This document shows, piece after piece, positions 45,614 to 58,575 of a DNA stretch of 64,000 nt. This DNA comes from Hysterangium stoloniferum. Its lineage: Eukaryota > Basidiomycota > Agaricomycetes > Hysterangiales > Hysterangiaceae. The notes below the pieces were generated by a model. That model was not told the DNA's origin. It searched no databases and saw only the letters and a program-made list of their open reading frames with translations. Each line of letters opens with the position of its first letter. Within the stretch, counting starts at the first letter, position 1. The translations under genes were made by a program, and so were the position numbers. The stretch is taken from NCBI GenBank assembly GCA_015178975.1, contig WHVD01000152.1, positions 62,001-126,000 on the forward strand, read 5' to 3'.

Positions 45614-48047
45614 ATGTCTCGACCTGCTTCTCGACCTGCCACAAGCCCTCTTCCCCCTCGACCAGCCACTTTCTCAGTCAACACACAGACCAAGGTTCTT
45701 GATACTGTTGCTGGCCGTATTCTTTGCCTTGCAGACATTCGCGGTCGTATATCTGGTCTTAACGAGCTTGCAGAGGAGGCCAAAGCCAACGCTATCATCC
45801 ACACCGGTGATTTTGGGTTTTTCGGTGAGCTGCCGTGACTTCAATGGGACGTTGGAAGCGTTGGGCTTATCTTTTTGCCATGTCCTTTAGAGAACTCTAG
45901 TTTGGACAGAATCCCCGATCGGTATGTAATTATGCTACTATGAAACATCGTTGGTCATTCTTATCTCATTTGGCGTTTTTTTAGGACGCTTCGCCATCTC
46001 ATACAATATTCGCCACTCATACCTACCAACCAGCGCAACTCTCTTCTTCTTCCAGATGCATCGCCTGCTTCTATACGCGATACCATAATTTCTTCTCCAG
46101 TTCCTCTTCTTTCCGAATTTCCTCAACTTCTTTCCGGTTCCATCAAGCTCTCAGTTCCCGTATATACCGTCTGGGGCGCATGTGAAGATGTCGCAATCCT
46201 CGAAAAATTTCGCGGTGGTCAATATGAGGTGGTCAACCTCAATGTTCTTGACGAAGCCACAACACGTTGTTTAGATGTCGGTGGCATCAAATTACGGTTA
46301 TTCGGACTTGGCGGTGCCCTGGTCCCTCATAAAATGTTTGACAATGGTGACGGTCAAGCAACTATCGCTGGCGGTCAAGGAACAATGTGGACCACCGCAT
46401 TGCAAATAGGTGAACTTGTCGACACGGCGCAAAGGGTATTTGATCAGACGGAAACGCGATTGCTTGTGACACATGCTGCCCCCGGTAGAGATGGTCTCAT
46501 TGCACAGTTAGCTTTGGTTCTCAAGGCTGATCTAACAATCTCCGCGGGTCTTCATTTCCGTTATGCGTCGAGCTACAATGAATTCAGTGTCCAAAGCGAT
46601 TTGGAAGGCTTTAGGCATAAACTCGTAGTTGGCAAAGCGGCGTTTGATAAGGTTTGGGAAAATGTAAAGCCTCAAGTAGATGCCGTTATAGAGTGTGTCA
46701 TTTTCATTATATTAATTTCCTTCATCCTATAATCCGACGTTTTGACAGTGAAAACCAACGCCTCCTTCTTGACAAGGCCCTGGCAGTCATCGAGCGCATT
46801 CCGCCGATTGCTGGGCCTAACACCACCGGACTCTCCTCGGGTGAGGAATCGGCTTGGAAGAATTGCTGGAATTGGAATCTCTGCGATGCTGCCAACGGCT
46901 CTCTTGTTTTAGACATTAAAAACGGAAGAGTCAGCGCTGAACTAAAGAGTCAAGGTGTGTTAGATCGATGGTTCTTGACATTGATAATCCTATAGAATCA
47001 TTCTTTATTAGGATTCAATTATGCCTATCGCCGAACTGCTACTCCCAGCACCACAGCGCCTACGCCTCAATCCACGACCTCTGCGTTACCCCCGCCCCAA
47101 GCGAAGACACCCACTCCAGCTCCAGCTGCTTCCCCCTCGATTCGTAGCAACGGAACTCCTGTACATGGAGATTTCTCTGCTCCCTCACCCGTTAATCCCA
47201 CATCGTCTAGGCCCGAGTCTGCCAATGGGTCCAGGGGCACCCCTACCGCATCGGACTCGGCCAGGGAGAGGCACCAGGCAAAGAAGCAGCAAAAAAAGGA
47301 GCGTGAGAGGGAGCGTAAAAAGGAAGAGAAGGAACGGGAGCGTGCAGACAAAGATAGTGTGGCGAGAGACGAAACTGAAGTGACAGAGCTTGCCCACGAG
47401 GCACAACCTAGCACATCGACTGCCCCGGCTGGTCAGGACGCTGAGCCAATGTCGCCTGCTGACGGTGGTAATGTTACAGGAATCCGCACACCGACCGGTC
47501 CACCACGGCGACAACGTAATCCCTGGACTTTATTCATGAAACTTCCAGGCCCATGCACTGAGACCGAAGTTCGGGAGTTTTTTTTAACCGCGAAAGAGGG
47601 TGTAAGTCAAGATTCAAATTTTAAATTTTAAATATTGCACTACTGATAATTTTTGACCTAGATCATAGCCGTGAAATTCCCACAAAACAATTTTGGACGC
47701 TCGCGGGTTGCATTCGTTGAATTCGGTGATGAGGAAGCTATGAAGGATGGGTTGAACAAGCACGCCGAAGTATGCTATATTTTTCTATCCGCAGACGGAC
47801 AAACCAACATAATGTTTATTTACAGAAACTCAAGGATCAGGTAATTCATATATCCATCGCAGACGATCGTGAACGTGACCGACCCTCTGACCGTGGCGGC
47901 TTCGGTAATCGTGGTCGTGGTCGTGGCGGGTATGCATCAAGAGCGGTCGCTCAAGCTGGCCTGGTTAGAGGTGGTGGGCCTAGCAGGAGATATGAAAATG
48001 GCGACACGGGCTCCAGGCCAGTTGGCGAAACACCGAATCAATCGTAG
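45614..48047 (+). CDS. DUF2433-type phosphoesterase-like protein with C-terminal RRM
   Basis: A fungal protein combining a metallophosphoesterase-like N-terminal region (ILCLADIRGRISGLNE; AIIHTGDFGFF; VYTVWGACED; LLVTHAAPGRDG; SAGLHFRYASSY) with a basic K/R/E linker (QAKKQQKKERERERKKEE) and an RNA-recognition motif (PWTLFMKLPGPCTETEVREFF; GRSRVAFVEFGDEEAMKDGL), then an RGG tail (GGFGNRGRGRGGY). The canonical D-x-H of active phosphoesterases is not obvious (D-x-R instead), so activity is doubtful. Five or more introns; start at 45614, stop at 48045-48047. RNA binding is inferred from RRM plus RGG. No known pathway assigned. Confidence 0.8.
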
Positions 48048-49488
48048 GCCCAAGTTTGTCGATTCAACCTGTGCACGGTTATTGTTGTAATTGCCAACAG
48101 CTTGACATGATGCACGACCATTTTGTTCATATTTGTTCGCCAATAAAGTGGCCTCGGGGAAAATTTCTACCTTATCTTCCTTTACTATATGTTATGGAGA
48201 GTAGGTATTCAAACTTCAAATATGCACCGCCCAAGCGGATATTAATATGATGTTTCATGCCGTTTTCTGATCGCACATTGCTATCGTTATAGTACAACGT
48301 GGATTTTTTCCGGCTATGCGTGTCGTAGAGTATCTAGCATGTCTTTCACGCAATTTCTCTTCACATCTTCTCTTATCTGTAGCTCAATTGGGAGTACAAT
48401 TTTATCTCCTCTGTTTTCTCCTCTGTTTTCTTATTTTGCATGAGCAATTAATTAATGTGTGATGTTTGTGAATGCACCTTTGAAACCGAAATTTAAGCTA
48501 AGCCAACGAAAGATTAGTTATATACTAATGATCGAAATAATACTTATTATATTAGCACAACGCCATTTCCAACAGTACTGTACTGACTTTTCGGTCTAGG
48601 TTGCGAGGTCTGCTTGACCTTCATGATCAGAAAGGGGACAGACACGTGTATGCTGAAAAAAGACAACTGTATATTGCAGAATGTATGTACAAGATAAGAG
48701 CGTGTCGATATCTAAGGTGTTGACTTTTCTGGGATTTAGGTTAGCGAGAGATTATGAGCATTAGGGCTCGGGTCGCTGCGGTTGGGAATCACCGCGTATT
48801 TTAGATTACATAAGGTCTATTTGTATTTGTTTAGTCCTTAAAACAAGTACCATCACCTCACTCAGACAAATGGAAAGTTATATGGTCTAGGAGCAGCATC
48901 ATGAAAATTTCAACATAAGGTATTTCTACTTGTATGGGAATGTGTTATATAAGCATTCCCTGCAATGAACACTATACCAACTGGGCTAAAAGAGCCACTA
49001 TGCCAGGCTATCTGACATATGTAGATTGCAGGCACTATATGTTAGATTTTTGGGTAAATTGAGCAGCCAGAGTCGTATAGTGACCGGGGGCACTAATTCT
49101 CACATTAATTACTGATCTTGTTATTAGTATATAATCCCCGTAGTTATGCATGTGACCCCCCATGCATTTATAACCAACAATATCACTCAGACAGTATTGC
49201 ACTCGTCCTCTATAGGTCTGGTCATATTTTCACTGAAAAGTTAACATAAACACATGACCTAGCTTGAAGGGCATTATCAAGCAACGCCGAGTGGGGCTGA
49301 AACCACTAGACTTGCATGGCTTTGAGTAGCCGCTCGCTTTATTGTCGTGGACATCGTACACCAATCCATTACAACACTTGTGCTATGAAGTTGAACCTGA
49401 ATTGGAACTGTGGATGCCTCGTTGAAAAGTGTTGCATGCTGACCCCGAATTGGAACTGTGGATGCCTTGTTGAAAAGCATTGCACACC
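48048..49488. other. Intergenic, host block to transposon boundary
   Basis: About 1.44 kb of AT-rich sequence with no supported gene. Near its right end (about 49397-49486) a segment GAATTGGAACTGTGGATGCC occurs twice in tandem, about 45 bp apart. Confidence 0.6.
49397..49486. repeat. Two-unit tandem repeat next to gypsy LTR
   Basis: GAATTGGAACTGTGGATGCC followed by TTGAAAAG and TTGCA occurs twice with few differences. Confidence 0.8.
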
Positions 49489-50130
49489 TGTGAAGGGTAT
49501 GCATATATGCATAATTGGACTAAGGAATAATAGTTGGATTATAGTACTTTATTATTTACTTTTTATTTTCTTCATTTACATTCTTTCTATATTTCGAGCA
49601 TACCCTTATTTTGTAGTTCAAAGCTTTGTGTATACATATGGGCGCTCTCGGCGCCAAACGACAGACACTTTTTATCCAACAGACACCACCTCGTAAACGA
49701 CCCAGACGTCAAATAGTGAGAGGTGTCAAGGGTAACGTCTCAACTACCTATAAAGGTAGTGTTCTCTCGCATACTCACAGACTTTGGACTCGAACCGTGA
49801 AGGTCGAGTTCCACTCTAAGGTCTTTGCACTCGTCGACATTATAGTCGACTCGTGCTATTATCCCTTTACTTTAGATATTCGGCCTCTCATTGATTATCT
49901 ATCTTACGTCTAGCTACGAGTTGTACCGTGAAGGTCAACTCTTTCATTCTTCATTCTAGCCGTCAAGAGCAACTGTACAGTTGCTCTTGTGACACATTGT
50001 GTGTCTCCTTACTAGTACGGCCAGTCTAGTAATCTACGGTATTGTACTGAACGGTCAATACCTGCTAGTAGTAGTTGAATAAATGCTATACTTTGTACAT
50101 TGAACGGTCAGAATCTATCGACTCTTCACA
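49489..50130 (+). repeat. Gypsy family B LTR (5' LTR of the gag-bearing element)
   Basis: A 642-bp LTR, TGTGAAGGG at the start and CTCTTCACA at the end. It is followed by TGGTGATCTGGGCC, a probable primer-binding site beginning one base past the LTR. It precedes gag in the same orientation. Confidence 0.85.
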
Positions 50131-53038
50131 GTGGTGATCTGGGCCGGACCATTCTTTTCCTATGAAGAAAGATCTTATTATTGGACTACTAAAACTCGAA
50201 CACGCGAATGACTATGGGCAAGAACCAAACACCTAGGTCTTCATCAGCTCCGAGTAGCTCCATGCCTCATCAAAAATCCGCTAATTTGGAACCACCCCGT
50301 AACGTCACTTTGAGGAAGTCTTCGTCGACTCTCCAAGGATCAACTCCTCTGGAGGATCCTTCCGGAGTAGTAGCGGATTCGTCAATGAACATTCCATCCG
50401 ACCCACCTGAAGAACGCTCGTCACTCGGGCAGTCGAACGCCCCTGGAGCCAACGTTGAGGCTGGTCGAGCACCCTCGCCTGTTCTCAGGTTCCCTCCGAG
50501 ACAGGTTATTCTCAAGCAGTTCCTTGGAGGTCATATGATTTATGCTCAGCCCATCGACTTACAATGGGATATGTACTACACCGATCGAATCTCCGAGGAT
50601 CTGGTTACCCCCTTTGTAGAGGAGTACAATATGGATTATCCCATTTTACCAGTGACTGTAGCAGTGTGGTTAGGTCGTTACCAGGCGATCTTATCGGCAC
50701 AAGATTTATTCACGCGACCAGGGAACCTTGAGGACTTGACCCGATCGATTCCTGAATGGTCGAACGAGGTGACTACCACTACAGAAGGTGGAAGAAGGAT
50801 TCTCAAGCAGGAGGTGTTTTCTCTATTCCTTGAAGCACTTCGTACGCATGATGATGCGTTGCAGATCCTGCACGTCCTGCTCGGCGGAGACCATGTCGTG
50901 CCTAAGGTTGACTACCAGTACATGTATATCTGCATGTTGGAGGAGTCTCTCAATGGAGTCACGCCAAATCTGCCGTTTGCGTACTTCACTTTAAGGGGTC
51001 GGCTGAAACGAAATCAAAGAAGACTTGATAAGATGGTTTTAGAGGTATTCCTCCCCTATAATGACTCGATACAGGTCCCCGATTCGCCTATCTCCATGAC
51101 TAATTCGTTCATTCACAACCTAAATGGGTCTCCAGATACTCGTTTCCTACATTCTCTCAACCATCCTGTGATAATGGAGGACTTTCCGCTGGACTTGAGG
51201 ACACAGGTGATAGAATGCCTTCAAGAAAAGAGGATTGAGGTCTGTGCTCCCTTTCATCAACCTCAGCTGCATCAACTCCTGAACACGATGGAGATGAGAG
51301 ACAAATTGCGATGGAATCTGGTCCCACGCCTGTTCAGGGAGATCCCCGCTCTCGCATCGCGTTTGAGGGAGTTTCCAACAGCCCTAACGTCGGGAATGAG
51401 GTGACCACTGTCAGAAACTGATCGGTCGCCAGCAAGGGTCGACCCTCCTTCTCTACAGCGTTCACTGAGGGTATAGCTGGCCCAGTTGCTGGTCAAGGAT
51501 CGCTGAACCCAGACGGTCCCCACCATTCTCTGCCGATCACTTCAAATCCTTTCTTGCCATCAGGAGGACCCCCTAGTGATTCATCCGGGAGTTCGAATAC
51601 TTCAGACCGAGGAGGGAACTCGGGACGTGGGGAGCGCCACAATAGAGTGCCTAATACCCCTTTTCGAACTCCGATGCAGTCTCAAGCTAGCGCGCTTATT
51701 GATGACTTACCTAAGGACAAGAAGATCACTCTTAACACCAGCGACCTCAAGATCAAGTGGTCTGACCTCCCCGAATACGATGGAGCCCAATCCAAGGCCT
51801 TGGACTATATCATGGACATCATGAGTCTTGCGGAGATATCAGACTCTTTGAGTGTGATGTTAGGAGTCGCTCTGCCAAGACGACTCATGGGAAACGCTAA
51901 AGTCTGGTGGAGCACCCTAGACTGTGAGCATCGTACTGAATTCAGTCAATCTCATGGGTCATTTCTCTGGGGCATCATGGAAGGATTGCTTGGAACTCGC
52001 TGGCGTGAATCCTTGGCCTTAGAATGGGAAGCCATGAAATTTCGACAAGTTGGTCATGATCGCGAGACACCCGTCCACTATATCCAATGGAGAGTTAAAC
52101 TCTATCGCTTTCTGTACGGGTTCCACCAGGACAGAGGAGATGAGACACGCAGACTCATTCTCACGCTGCCTACAGAATGGCTCTACCTTCTTCAAGGACA
52201 ACCCATTGACGATATCATGAGTTTGCAGACTTATGCTAATAACCTGCAAGAAGCTCTGATTAACGCTTGGGTCCAAACACACCGGGAACGTTACAGGTTC
52301 TAGAAACTGCACGTAATGTTAGCAGAGGGTCAGGAAGTGGATTTTAGAGTCACCGACGACTTCTCTTCACCTAACCAGGTTCTCGTTAGTCTCACTAACG
52401 AGAGAGGCTCGATGAGAAGGATCGTCCCTGACGTCGCTAATCCAATGCAGGGAAAGCATCACGGAAAAATGTTCTTTGAGAAGAGTAACAAGAGGAGCTT
52501 GGTCAAACCCACCAAGGAATGTTGGATATGCGGAAGTCCGGAGCATTTCAAGATAGATTGCCCCCACGCTGGCAAAATGTCTCATTATGTCTCTATCAAC
52601 AATGCTCTGCACAGGATATGTCGGAGGAAGCTGAGGAGCAAAGGTTATATGAAGCGGTTCATGGACTATCTATACAAGGACAAGTAAATAGCTCTGATGA
52701 CAAATTGACTTTTGTTTCCATTTATGCGCCCCATGTCGGAGACAAATTAGTAAGGGAGGAAAATCCAACGACTGGTGAAGCTCTTCCGTCTGAAGCTTAT
52801 GTATCCATACTCGCCGCAGATTTCTTCGAAAAGGGAGACCGATTGAGTGCTCATCGGCAGGACCTTGAAGGCCTGACCGAGAAGTATGGGCAGACTGGAG
52901 ATTCTCACGAACAAATCAGCCCAAACTCGCTCTGTTCGCCTGGAACTGATGTTGACACATTCCCGTTTGATCCTGGAAACCCCCCCAACTTACTACCGTA
53001 CGAGGACTCGGATTCGGAGGACAGCAACAATGACACGG
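50131..53038 (+). mobile_element. Ty3/gypsy family B element, gag and adjoining region
   Basis: Two long frames (50208-51404 and 51554-52303) cover gag-type sequence; the second carries the capsid-like region from KIKWSDLPEYDG. A zinc knuckle (CWICGSPEHFKIDC, CX2CX4HX4C) lies at about 52519-52560. The frame near 52519-53043 ends in an acidic stretch at the LTR border at 53039. A fossil with a few breaks; pol is not contiguous here but a matching plus-strand pol lies beyond 58576. Confidence 0.8.
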
Positions 53039-53669
53039 TGTGAAGAGTGGTAGAAGTTCTAACCGTTCTATATACGAAGAATATCGACCGTTGAAGTACG
53101 ATACCACAATGTATTGACTGTCTAAGTCTAATACAGACCGAACGCGTATTGACTACTTAGTTCAATACGGTAGAGAGAAGTAGCTATCTAAAGTAAGGTA
53201 GATAGCTAGAACAAATAAGCAGAATCGACTGGTTAAGTGCGATTCTGGACAACTGCTCGAGTGCAAGTAGAGTAGTTAGAGAGTCGAATAATAGAGTAGC
53301 GTGGATGTAGTCCACGCGAGTTGAGATAGGGATTGAGTTTCGACTGATGCAGTTCGAAACTCAGTTTGAATGAGTAGCTAAAGCCCGTCGGTGACGGTCA
53401 AGACGATACACCAATCACAACTTACAGGACACTAACGGGTGTCTGGGTAAGTCGTGGTTGCGGTATAAAAAGTGTCTGAGTTCTAAACTACCGGCGCTAG
53501 AATACATAAGTCTGGCGTGTGTGCGCCCACAAGAGTCGATGTACCGCATACATAGGTCGTCGAACTAATTATAGATATAATGAAAGAGAGAAAATAGAAA
53601 TAATAAAGGAAATATAGTAAGAGCACATCCGACTATATTTCCTGAGTGTATTTCGCCATACCTCTCACA
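53039..53669 (-). repeat. Gypsy family C LTR, 3' LTR of the minus-strand element
   Basis: A 631-bp LTR with plus-strand ends TGTGAAGAG and CCTCTCACA. The purine tract next to it (reverse complement GACCTGGGGGGCAC) is the same as at 10860-10873. Flanks do not form a 5-bp duplication. Confidence 0.82.
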
Positions 53670-56600
53670 GTGCCCCCCAGGTCGAAGAGCTATGTCAAAG
53701 AAGATGTCGGAGGACGCTTGGAACTCCTCCCCATGCATCCTGCAATGAACCCCCAAGGTGTAGGATAGTGTTGCCCCAGGCGAGACGCTTGGCACGAAAG
53801 GAAAGAGCGATGTCCTCCCGTCTCGAAGCGTCATTGGCGGATGTCAACCCATCCAGTTTTTGGATTGACGAGACCCAACGACCGTAGGCCTTCTGGCGCA
53901 TTCGAATTATGGCGTGAACACGATCAGCGGAAGCGTCAGTTATACAGGCAAGGAGAGGGGGTCGAGGGTGTAGTGATGGCGGGGTAGGAGTGATGAGTGG
54001 TGTGGAGCTCATGTCTCCCCCAGAGGGGATTCCTCTCGAAGTGTCTGAATCCAGCAACAGTTGCTCCAACAAGTCAACGAGGTCCACTGCAGAGTGGGTT
54101 GGTGTGTGGTCAGGAAGAACACAAGAGGAGTTGACAAGTAAGGACCGAAACATGGAAAGTTCCACCCGTTCTATATCCTCTGCTAAACGCAGCTGTTCCT
54201 TAGGGTCGTTGATGCATAAATAAAATGCGCTCATGCGGTCCGACAAAGTGAGAGACCCACTATACCCCTGGATATGCCCTTTAAGAAGGGGGTGCTGCAG
54301 GGTTGGTCCCAGTCGCGTTAATGTGCATCCCACAGTGAAGATGTCAGAGGGATAATTAATAGACCCGCGCATCCAACTTGACTGGAAGGGACGGGAGGGG
54401 CCAGCCGTATCCTCAGAGTGGAGGGGAGAGGACGGCTGCGGCGGGGGGCTGCGAATGGGGTGGGTCGAGGGGGGGTCCATGACAAGGGGCTCGTCGGCCT
54501 GAGTTCTTCGTTTCCCTTTTGCTTTTTCACTTGAGGGGGGAGGCTCCTTGAAGGCTTCCATTGCTGGGGGGGGTTCCTTGGAGACGTCTATGGCTGAGAG
54601 AGGCGCTTCGAGGACTTCCTCCATAGGCGTTGCGAGAACTTCCGGGATAGGGTGATCAACATCCATTAATGTATTGTTAGGATGCTGAATGGGACTTCCC
54701 AGAGAAATGCAAGGGGAGTAGGGAGAGGCAGGCGGTGGACTCCGCGGTGTCAAGGAAGTGAGGGGAATGTTAGACACCGCAGGGACCAAAGGCGTCGAAG
54801 TAGAGTGGGAGGCGACGAGAGGGTCAGGTGATGTGCGGAGGGGTGAGATTGGCTGCGGTGCTGGAGGAGGCTTGGGTATGGATGAGGATGGTGATATAAG
54901 ACAATGTCCTGCGAAGGAGAGGTGTGAAGGGTATGCATAATTGGACTAAGGAATAATAGTTGGATTATAGTATTTTATTATTTACTTTTTATTTTCTTCA
55001 TTTACATTCTTTCTATATTTCGAGCATACCCTTATTTTGTAGTTCGAAGCTTTGTGTATACGTATGGGCGCTCTCGGCGCCAAACGATAGACACTTTTCA
55101 CCCAGCAGACACCACCTCGTAAACGACCCAGACGTCAAATAGCGAGAGGTGTCAAGGGTAAAGTCTCAACTACCTATAAAGGTAGTGTTCTCTCGCATAC
55201 TAACATACTTTGAACTCGAACCGCGAAGGTCGAGTTCCCCTCTAAGGTCTTTGCGCTCGTCGACACTATAGTCGACTCGCGCTACTATATCTTTACTTTA
55301 GATATTCAGCTTCTCGTTGATTATCTATCTTGCATCTAGCTACGAGTTGTACCGTGAAGGTCAACTCTTTCCTTCTCTCATTCTAGCTGTCAAGAGCAAC
55401 TGTACAGTTGCTCTTGAGATGCATAGCATGTCTCCTTACTAGTACTGCCAGTCTAGTAATCTACGGTATTGTACTGTACGGTCAATACCTACTAATAGTA
55501 GTTGAATAAACACTATTCTTCGTATATTGAACGGTCAGAATCTAGCGACTCTTCACAGGAGGGGTAGTGGTATAGGGGGAAGAGAAGGCAGCTCAGAGGA
55601 TGGTACAAGACTTCCTGGTAGCTCCGAAAAGGGTGTAAAGCGCTGTAATGTGGGTACGGAAGAGACTGGCGGGGGTGGAGGGAGATGAGAGGAAGTGGAT
55701 GGGATTGCAGAGTCTGCTGGACGATACCCTCTCCAAACTCTGACGGAAGTTGGTAGCTTTCGTCGTTGGTTAGGATCACTCGTGAAGAAGTGAATGTTGT
55801 CAGGGAGTAGGAAACCTTCATGGCAGTCAGCACCGAGGTACTTGCTGTCGTAGGTGGGGTAGCGAGATTGGTCGTCCTCCAAGTCATATGAAAGATCACT
55901 GGGCCCCATCCGGTAGGTCCGTTCCTGAGGTCCACAGTGTGAAGGGGGTCTGGGAGGTAATGCAACTCCATCTCCACGTCACAATGCAATGCTTTGTAAT
56001 TTGATCCTTCGTACTTTGTCCCAATCGTAGAAGGTGACCCCATCTTTTCCTTTCCTACTTTTTTGGCCTACACTCCGAACACATGGCGTGCCCCCGTCGC
56101 TGCAATCCGTTTCAGCGAAATCCGTCCATTTATGACCCGAAGGGGGAGCGATGATTGAAGGATTATTGTGCCCTTCCATTTTCCTCCATTCCTGCCGTGT
56201 CCACCTTGAAGGGACATTATCCCTAGCCCCCATCCTCCGCTGTCCTTCCAAGTACTCCTCTCTCCTTTTCCGTTTAAGCGTTTTCAATTCCTCCTGAACC
56301 TGTGCGGAGAAGGCCTCAGACTGCTGTTTCTTCCTGATCTCCTCTTCGGTAGAAGGGAAAATACTACGAGAAGGTGGTGGGGTTTCGCTCCATGTTCCCG
56401 AGGGAGCCCCCCAAGTATTAGAGGACCATGGTGCAGCTTTTGAAACGGAGTCCATCCACATAGGATTCGTGGACGATGAGGTCTCCTCCACACACTCGAC
56501 AGTTTCTGTTCGAGGTGATGGGACAGAAGGAACTGTAGTTTGAGGTTGAGGTATTCTTTTAAAATTGGGAAATCGGGGTCTGGAAAGAGGAGTGTATGGA

Positions 56601-57928
56601 GTAAAGGCGGTTCCGTTCCCCGAGTTGGTGGATGTTCCCGCGATGTCGCCCTGCGCAGCGGAGGGTATTGGCAAAGGCATTCCAGAATTACTCATGGAGT
56701 GCTCAACTTGTTCAATGCGAGACGGCATGGTAGAGGTATTAACGGGTTGAGGTCGCAGTATTCTTTTGAAGTTGGGGAACTTGGGTTTGGGTTGTTGCTC
56801 CTGCGACATAGTGTACTGATTAGAGAGGTTGACGTGGAGGGAAGAGATAGGGGGAATAAAATTTTCTTTAGCGAATTTACGTATTTTATATTAATTTCAA
56901 GCTCTGCTCGGTTATTGAAGTGAAAGGCTGAGGGGGAAGAAAGTAGGGGGGGGGGTAGAGCTAGAAGTAGATAAACAGTGTTATCGTCGTAAGGATGTGA
57001 AATGATCATTAAATTCGATAAATAGTCTTGTAAGCTCTAAGAAGAGCGGGAGCATTACGAAGGTCATTGCCGTTTAACCAAGTGTCCTCCTCCGGTCCAT
57101 ATCCTTTCCATCGAACCTGGAAAAGGAGTCAATTGCAATGCTTTTTGTGTCCTACTATAGCTTCTACTTTGTACTCCTCGTTGTTACGATTGAGTTCTCG
57201 AGGGTTCTCGAGTAGCTCCCTGGATCCGAATTCCTTAGGGGAGAGGTGGTACTTTTTAAGATGGTCTCGATTAATCACTGGATGTAATTGATATTCCAAG
57301 GGGACGCGGAGTCGGAAGACTTGAGGATTGATCTTTTCCAAGACCTCAAACGGCCCTATCCGTTTTTGTATAAGTTTTCTTCCGGGTCCCTTGGCCTCAA
57401 CGAGCTTGAGAGAATGGGGATTAATCAGAACATAATCTCCCTCTGAGATATCTTCTACTAATCTCCGTCTCTTGTTGTAACTGCGAGCTTGGGTCTCTTG
57501 TGCTCACGCAATTGAATCCCACGCCACTTGTCGGTGATTTTCCAATTCTAAGATCCATTGGTCAGCTACAGGGCTATCTGATAATTCTCTGGGAACCACA
57601 GGGTCGTCCCCTCCTAGACAGCTAGACATTTCCCTTGGTAAGTAGCCTATCAGCAAAAAGGCCGGCGCATAGCTTGTTGAGCTTTGAACCGTCAAATTGT
57701 AGGTATGAGCCACTACTTGAGTCCATTTAGACCATTCCTCCTTCGAAGAGGCGCAGTACGCTCTGAGCATTTGCTCCACAATAGCATTAGCGTTCTCCAT
57801 TTGACCGTCGGTCTGAGGATGGTGGGACGAGGATACTGCAAGGGCACTTCCGTATACTTTGCAGACTTCTCTCCAAAACCTACAGGTCCACCTCTTGTCT
57901 CGATCACAGATTATCCTTGAAGGCAGGC
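53670..57928 (-). mobile_element. Ty3/gypsy family C element, integrase end, chromodomain and 3' ORF
   Basis: Read on the minus strand: integrase (region of TENANAIVEQML at about 57800), the integrase tail and chromodomain-type end (EKINPQVFRLRVP at about 57340), then a long 3' ORF from 56809 (MSQEQQPKPKFPNFKR) to about 53690, then purine tract and LTR. A solo family B LTR (54923-55557) interrupts the 3' ORF. At 57929 it meets another LTR. Fossil with several breaks. Confidence 0.8.
54923..55557 (+). mobile_element. Solo LTR, gypsy family B, inside the 3' ORF
   Basis: A 635-bp LTR in plus orientation. Flanking pentamers AGAGG and GGAGG match at 4 of 5 positions, so a slightly decayed target duplication is likely. 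Confidence 0.83.
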
Positions 57929-58575
57929 TGTGAGGAGTATGCTTTTACCACAGTTTCATTGTGGTAAAACACTCCTTTTATTTTATTTATATTTTACATA
58001 TTCTATTCATATTTTTTCTATCTTTCATATTCTTCGAATATTGCATATTTCATTAGTTCGAAGCATTGTGTATACTTGTGGGTGCACTCAGCACCAATTA
58101 GAACTCAGACACTTTTTACCCAACAGACACCACCTCGTAAACGACCCAGACGTCGAATAGCGAGAGGTGTCAAGGGTAACGTCTCAACTACCTATAAAGG
58201 TAGTGTTCTCTCGCATACTCACAGACTTTGGACTCGAACCGTGAAGGTCGAGTTCCACTCTAAGGTCTTTGCACTCGTCGACATTATAGTCGACTCGCGC
58301 TATTATCCCTTTACTTTAGATATTCGGCCTCTCGTTGATTATCTATCTTACGTCTAGCTACGAGTTGTACTGTGAAGGTCAACTCTTTCATTCTTCATTC
58401 TAGCCGTCAAGAGCAACTGTACAGGTTGCTCTTGTGACGCATTGCGTGTCTCCTTACTAGTACGGCCAGTCTAGTAATCTATGGTATTGTACTGAACGGT
58501 CAATACCTGCTAGTAGTAGTTGAATAAATGCTATACTTCATATATTGAACAGTCAGAATCTATCGACTCTTCACA
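57929..58575 (+). repeat. Gypsy family B LTR, variant with a different U3
   Basis: A 647-bp LTR ending CTCTTCACA. From about 58105 on it closely matches the copy at 49489-50130, but the first 170 bp or so are largely unrelated to the other B copies. It contains a perfect hairpin at 57943-57969. No 5-bp duplication is seen at its borders. Confidence 0.8.
57943..57969. other. Perfect 10-bp stem hairpin in the variant LTR
   Basis: TTTTACCACA and TGTGGTAAAA pair perfectly around a 7-nt loop (GTTTCAT). Confidence 0.85.

Noticed and set aside
49534-55142. Recurrent about 60-codon hydrophobic ORF (MDYSTLLFTFYFLHLHSFY) as a conserved small gene
   Set aside because: It occurs only within family B LTR copies (also minus strand near 8.5 kb) and its conservation follows from LTR identity.
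53039-58575. A single simple insertion into the gag-pol element
   Set aside because: The two ends are LTRs of different families in opposite orientation and the flanking pentamers do not match, so more than one event or a rearrangement is required.
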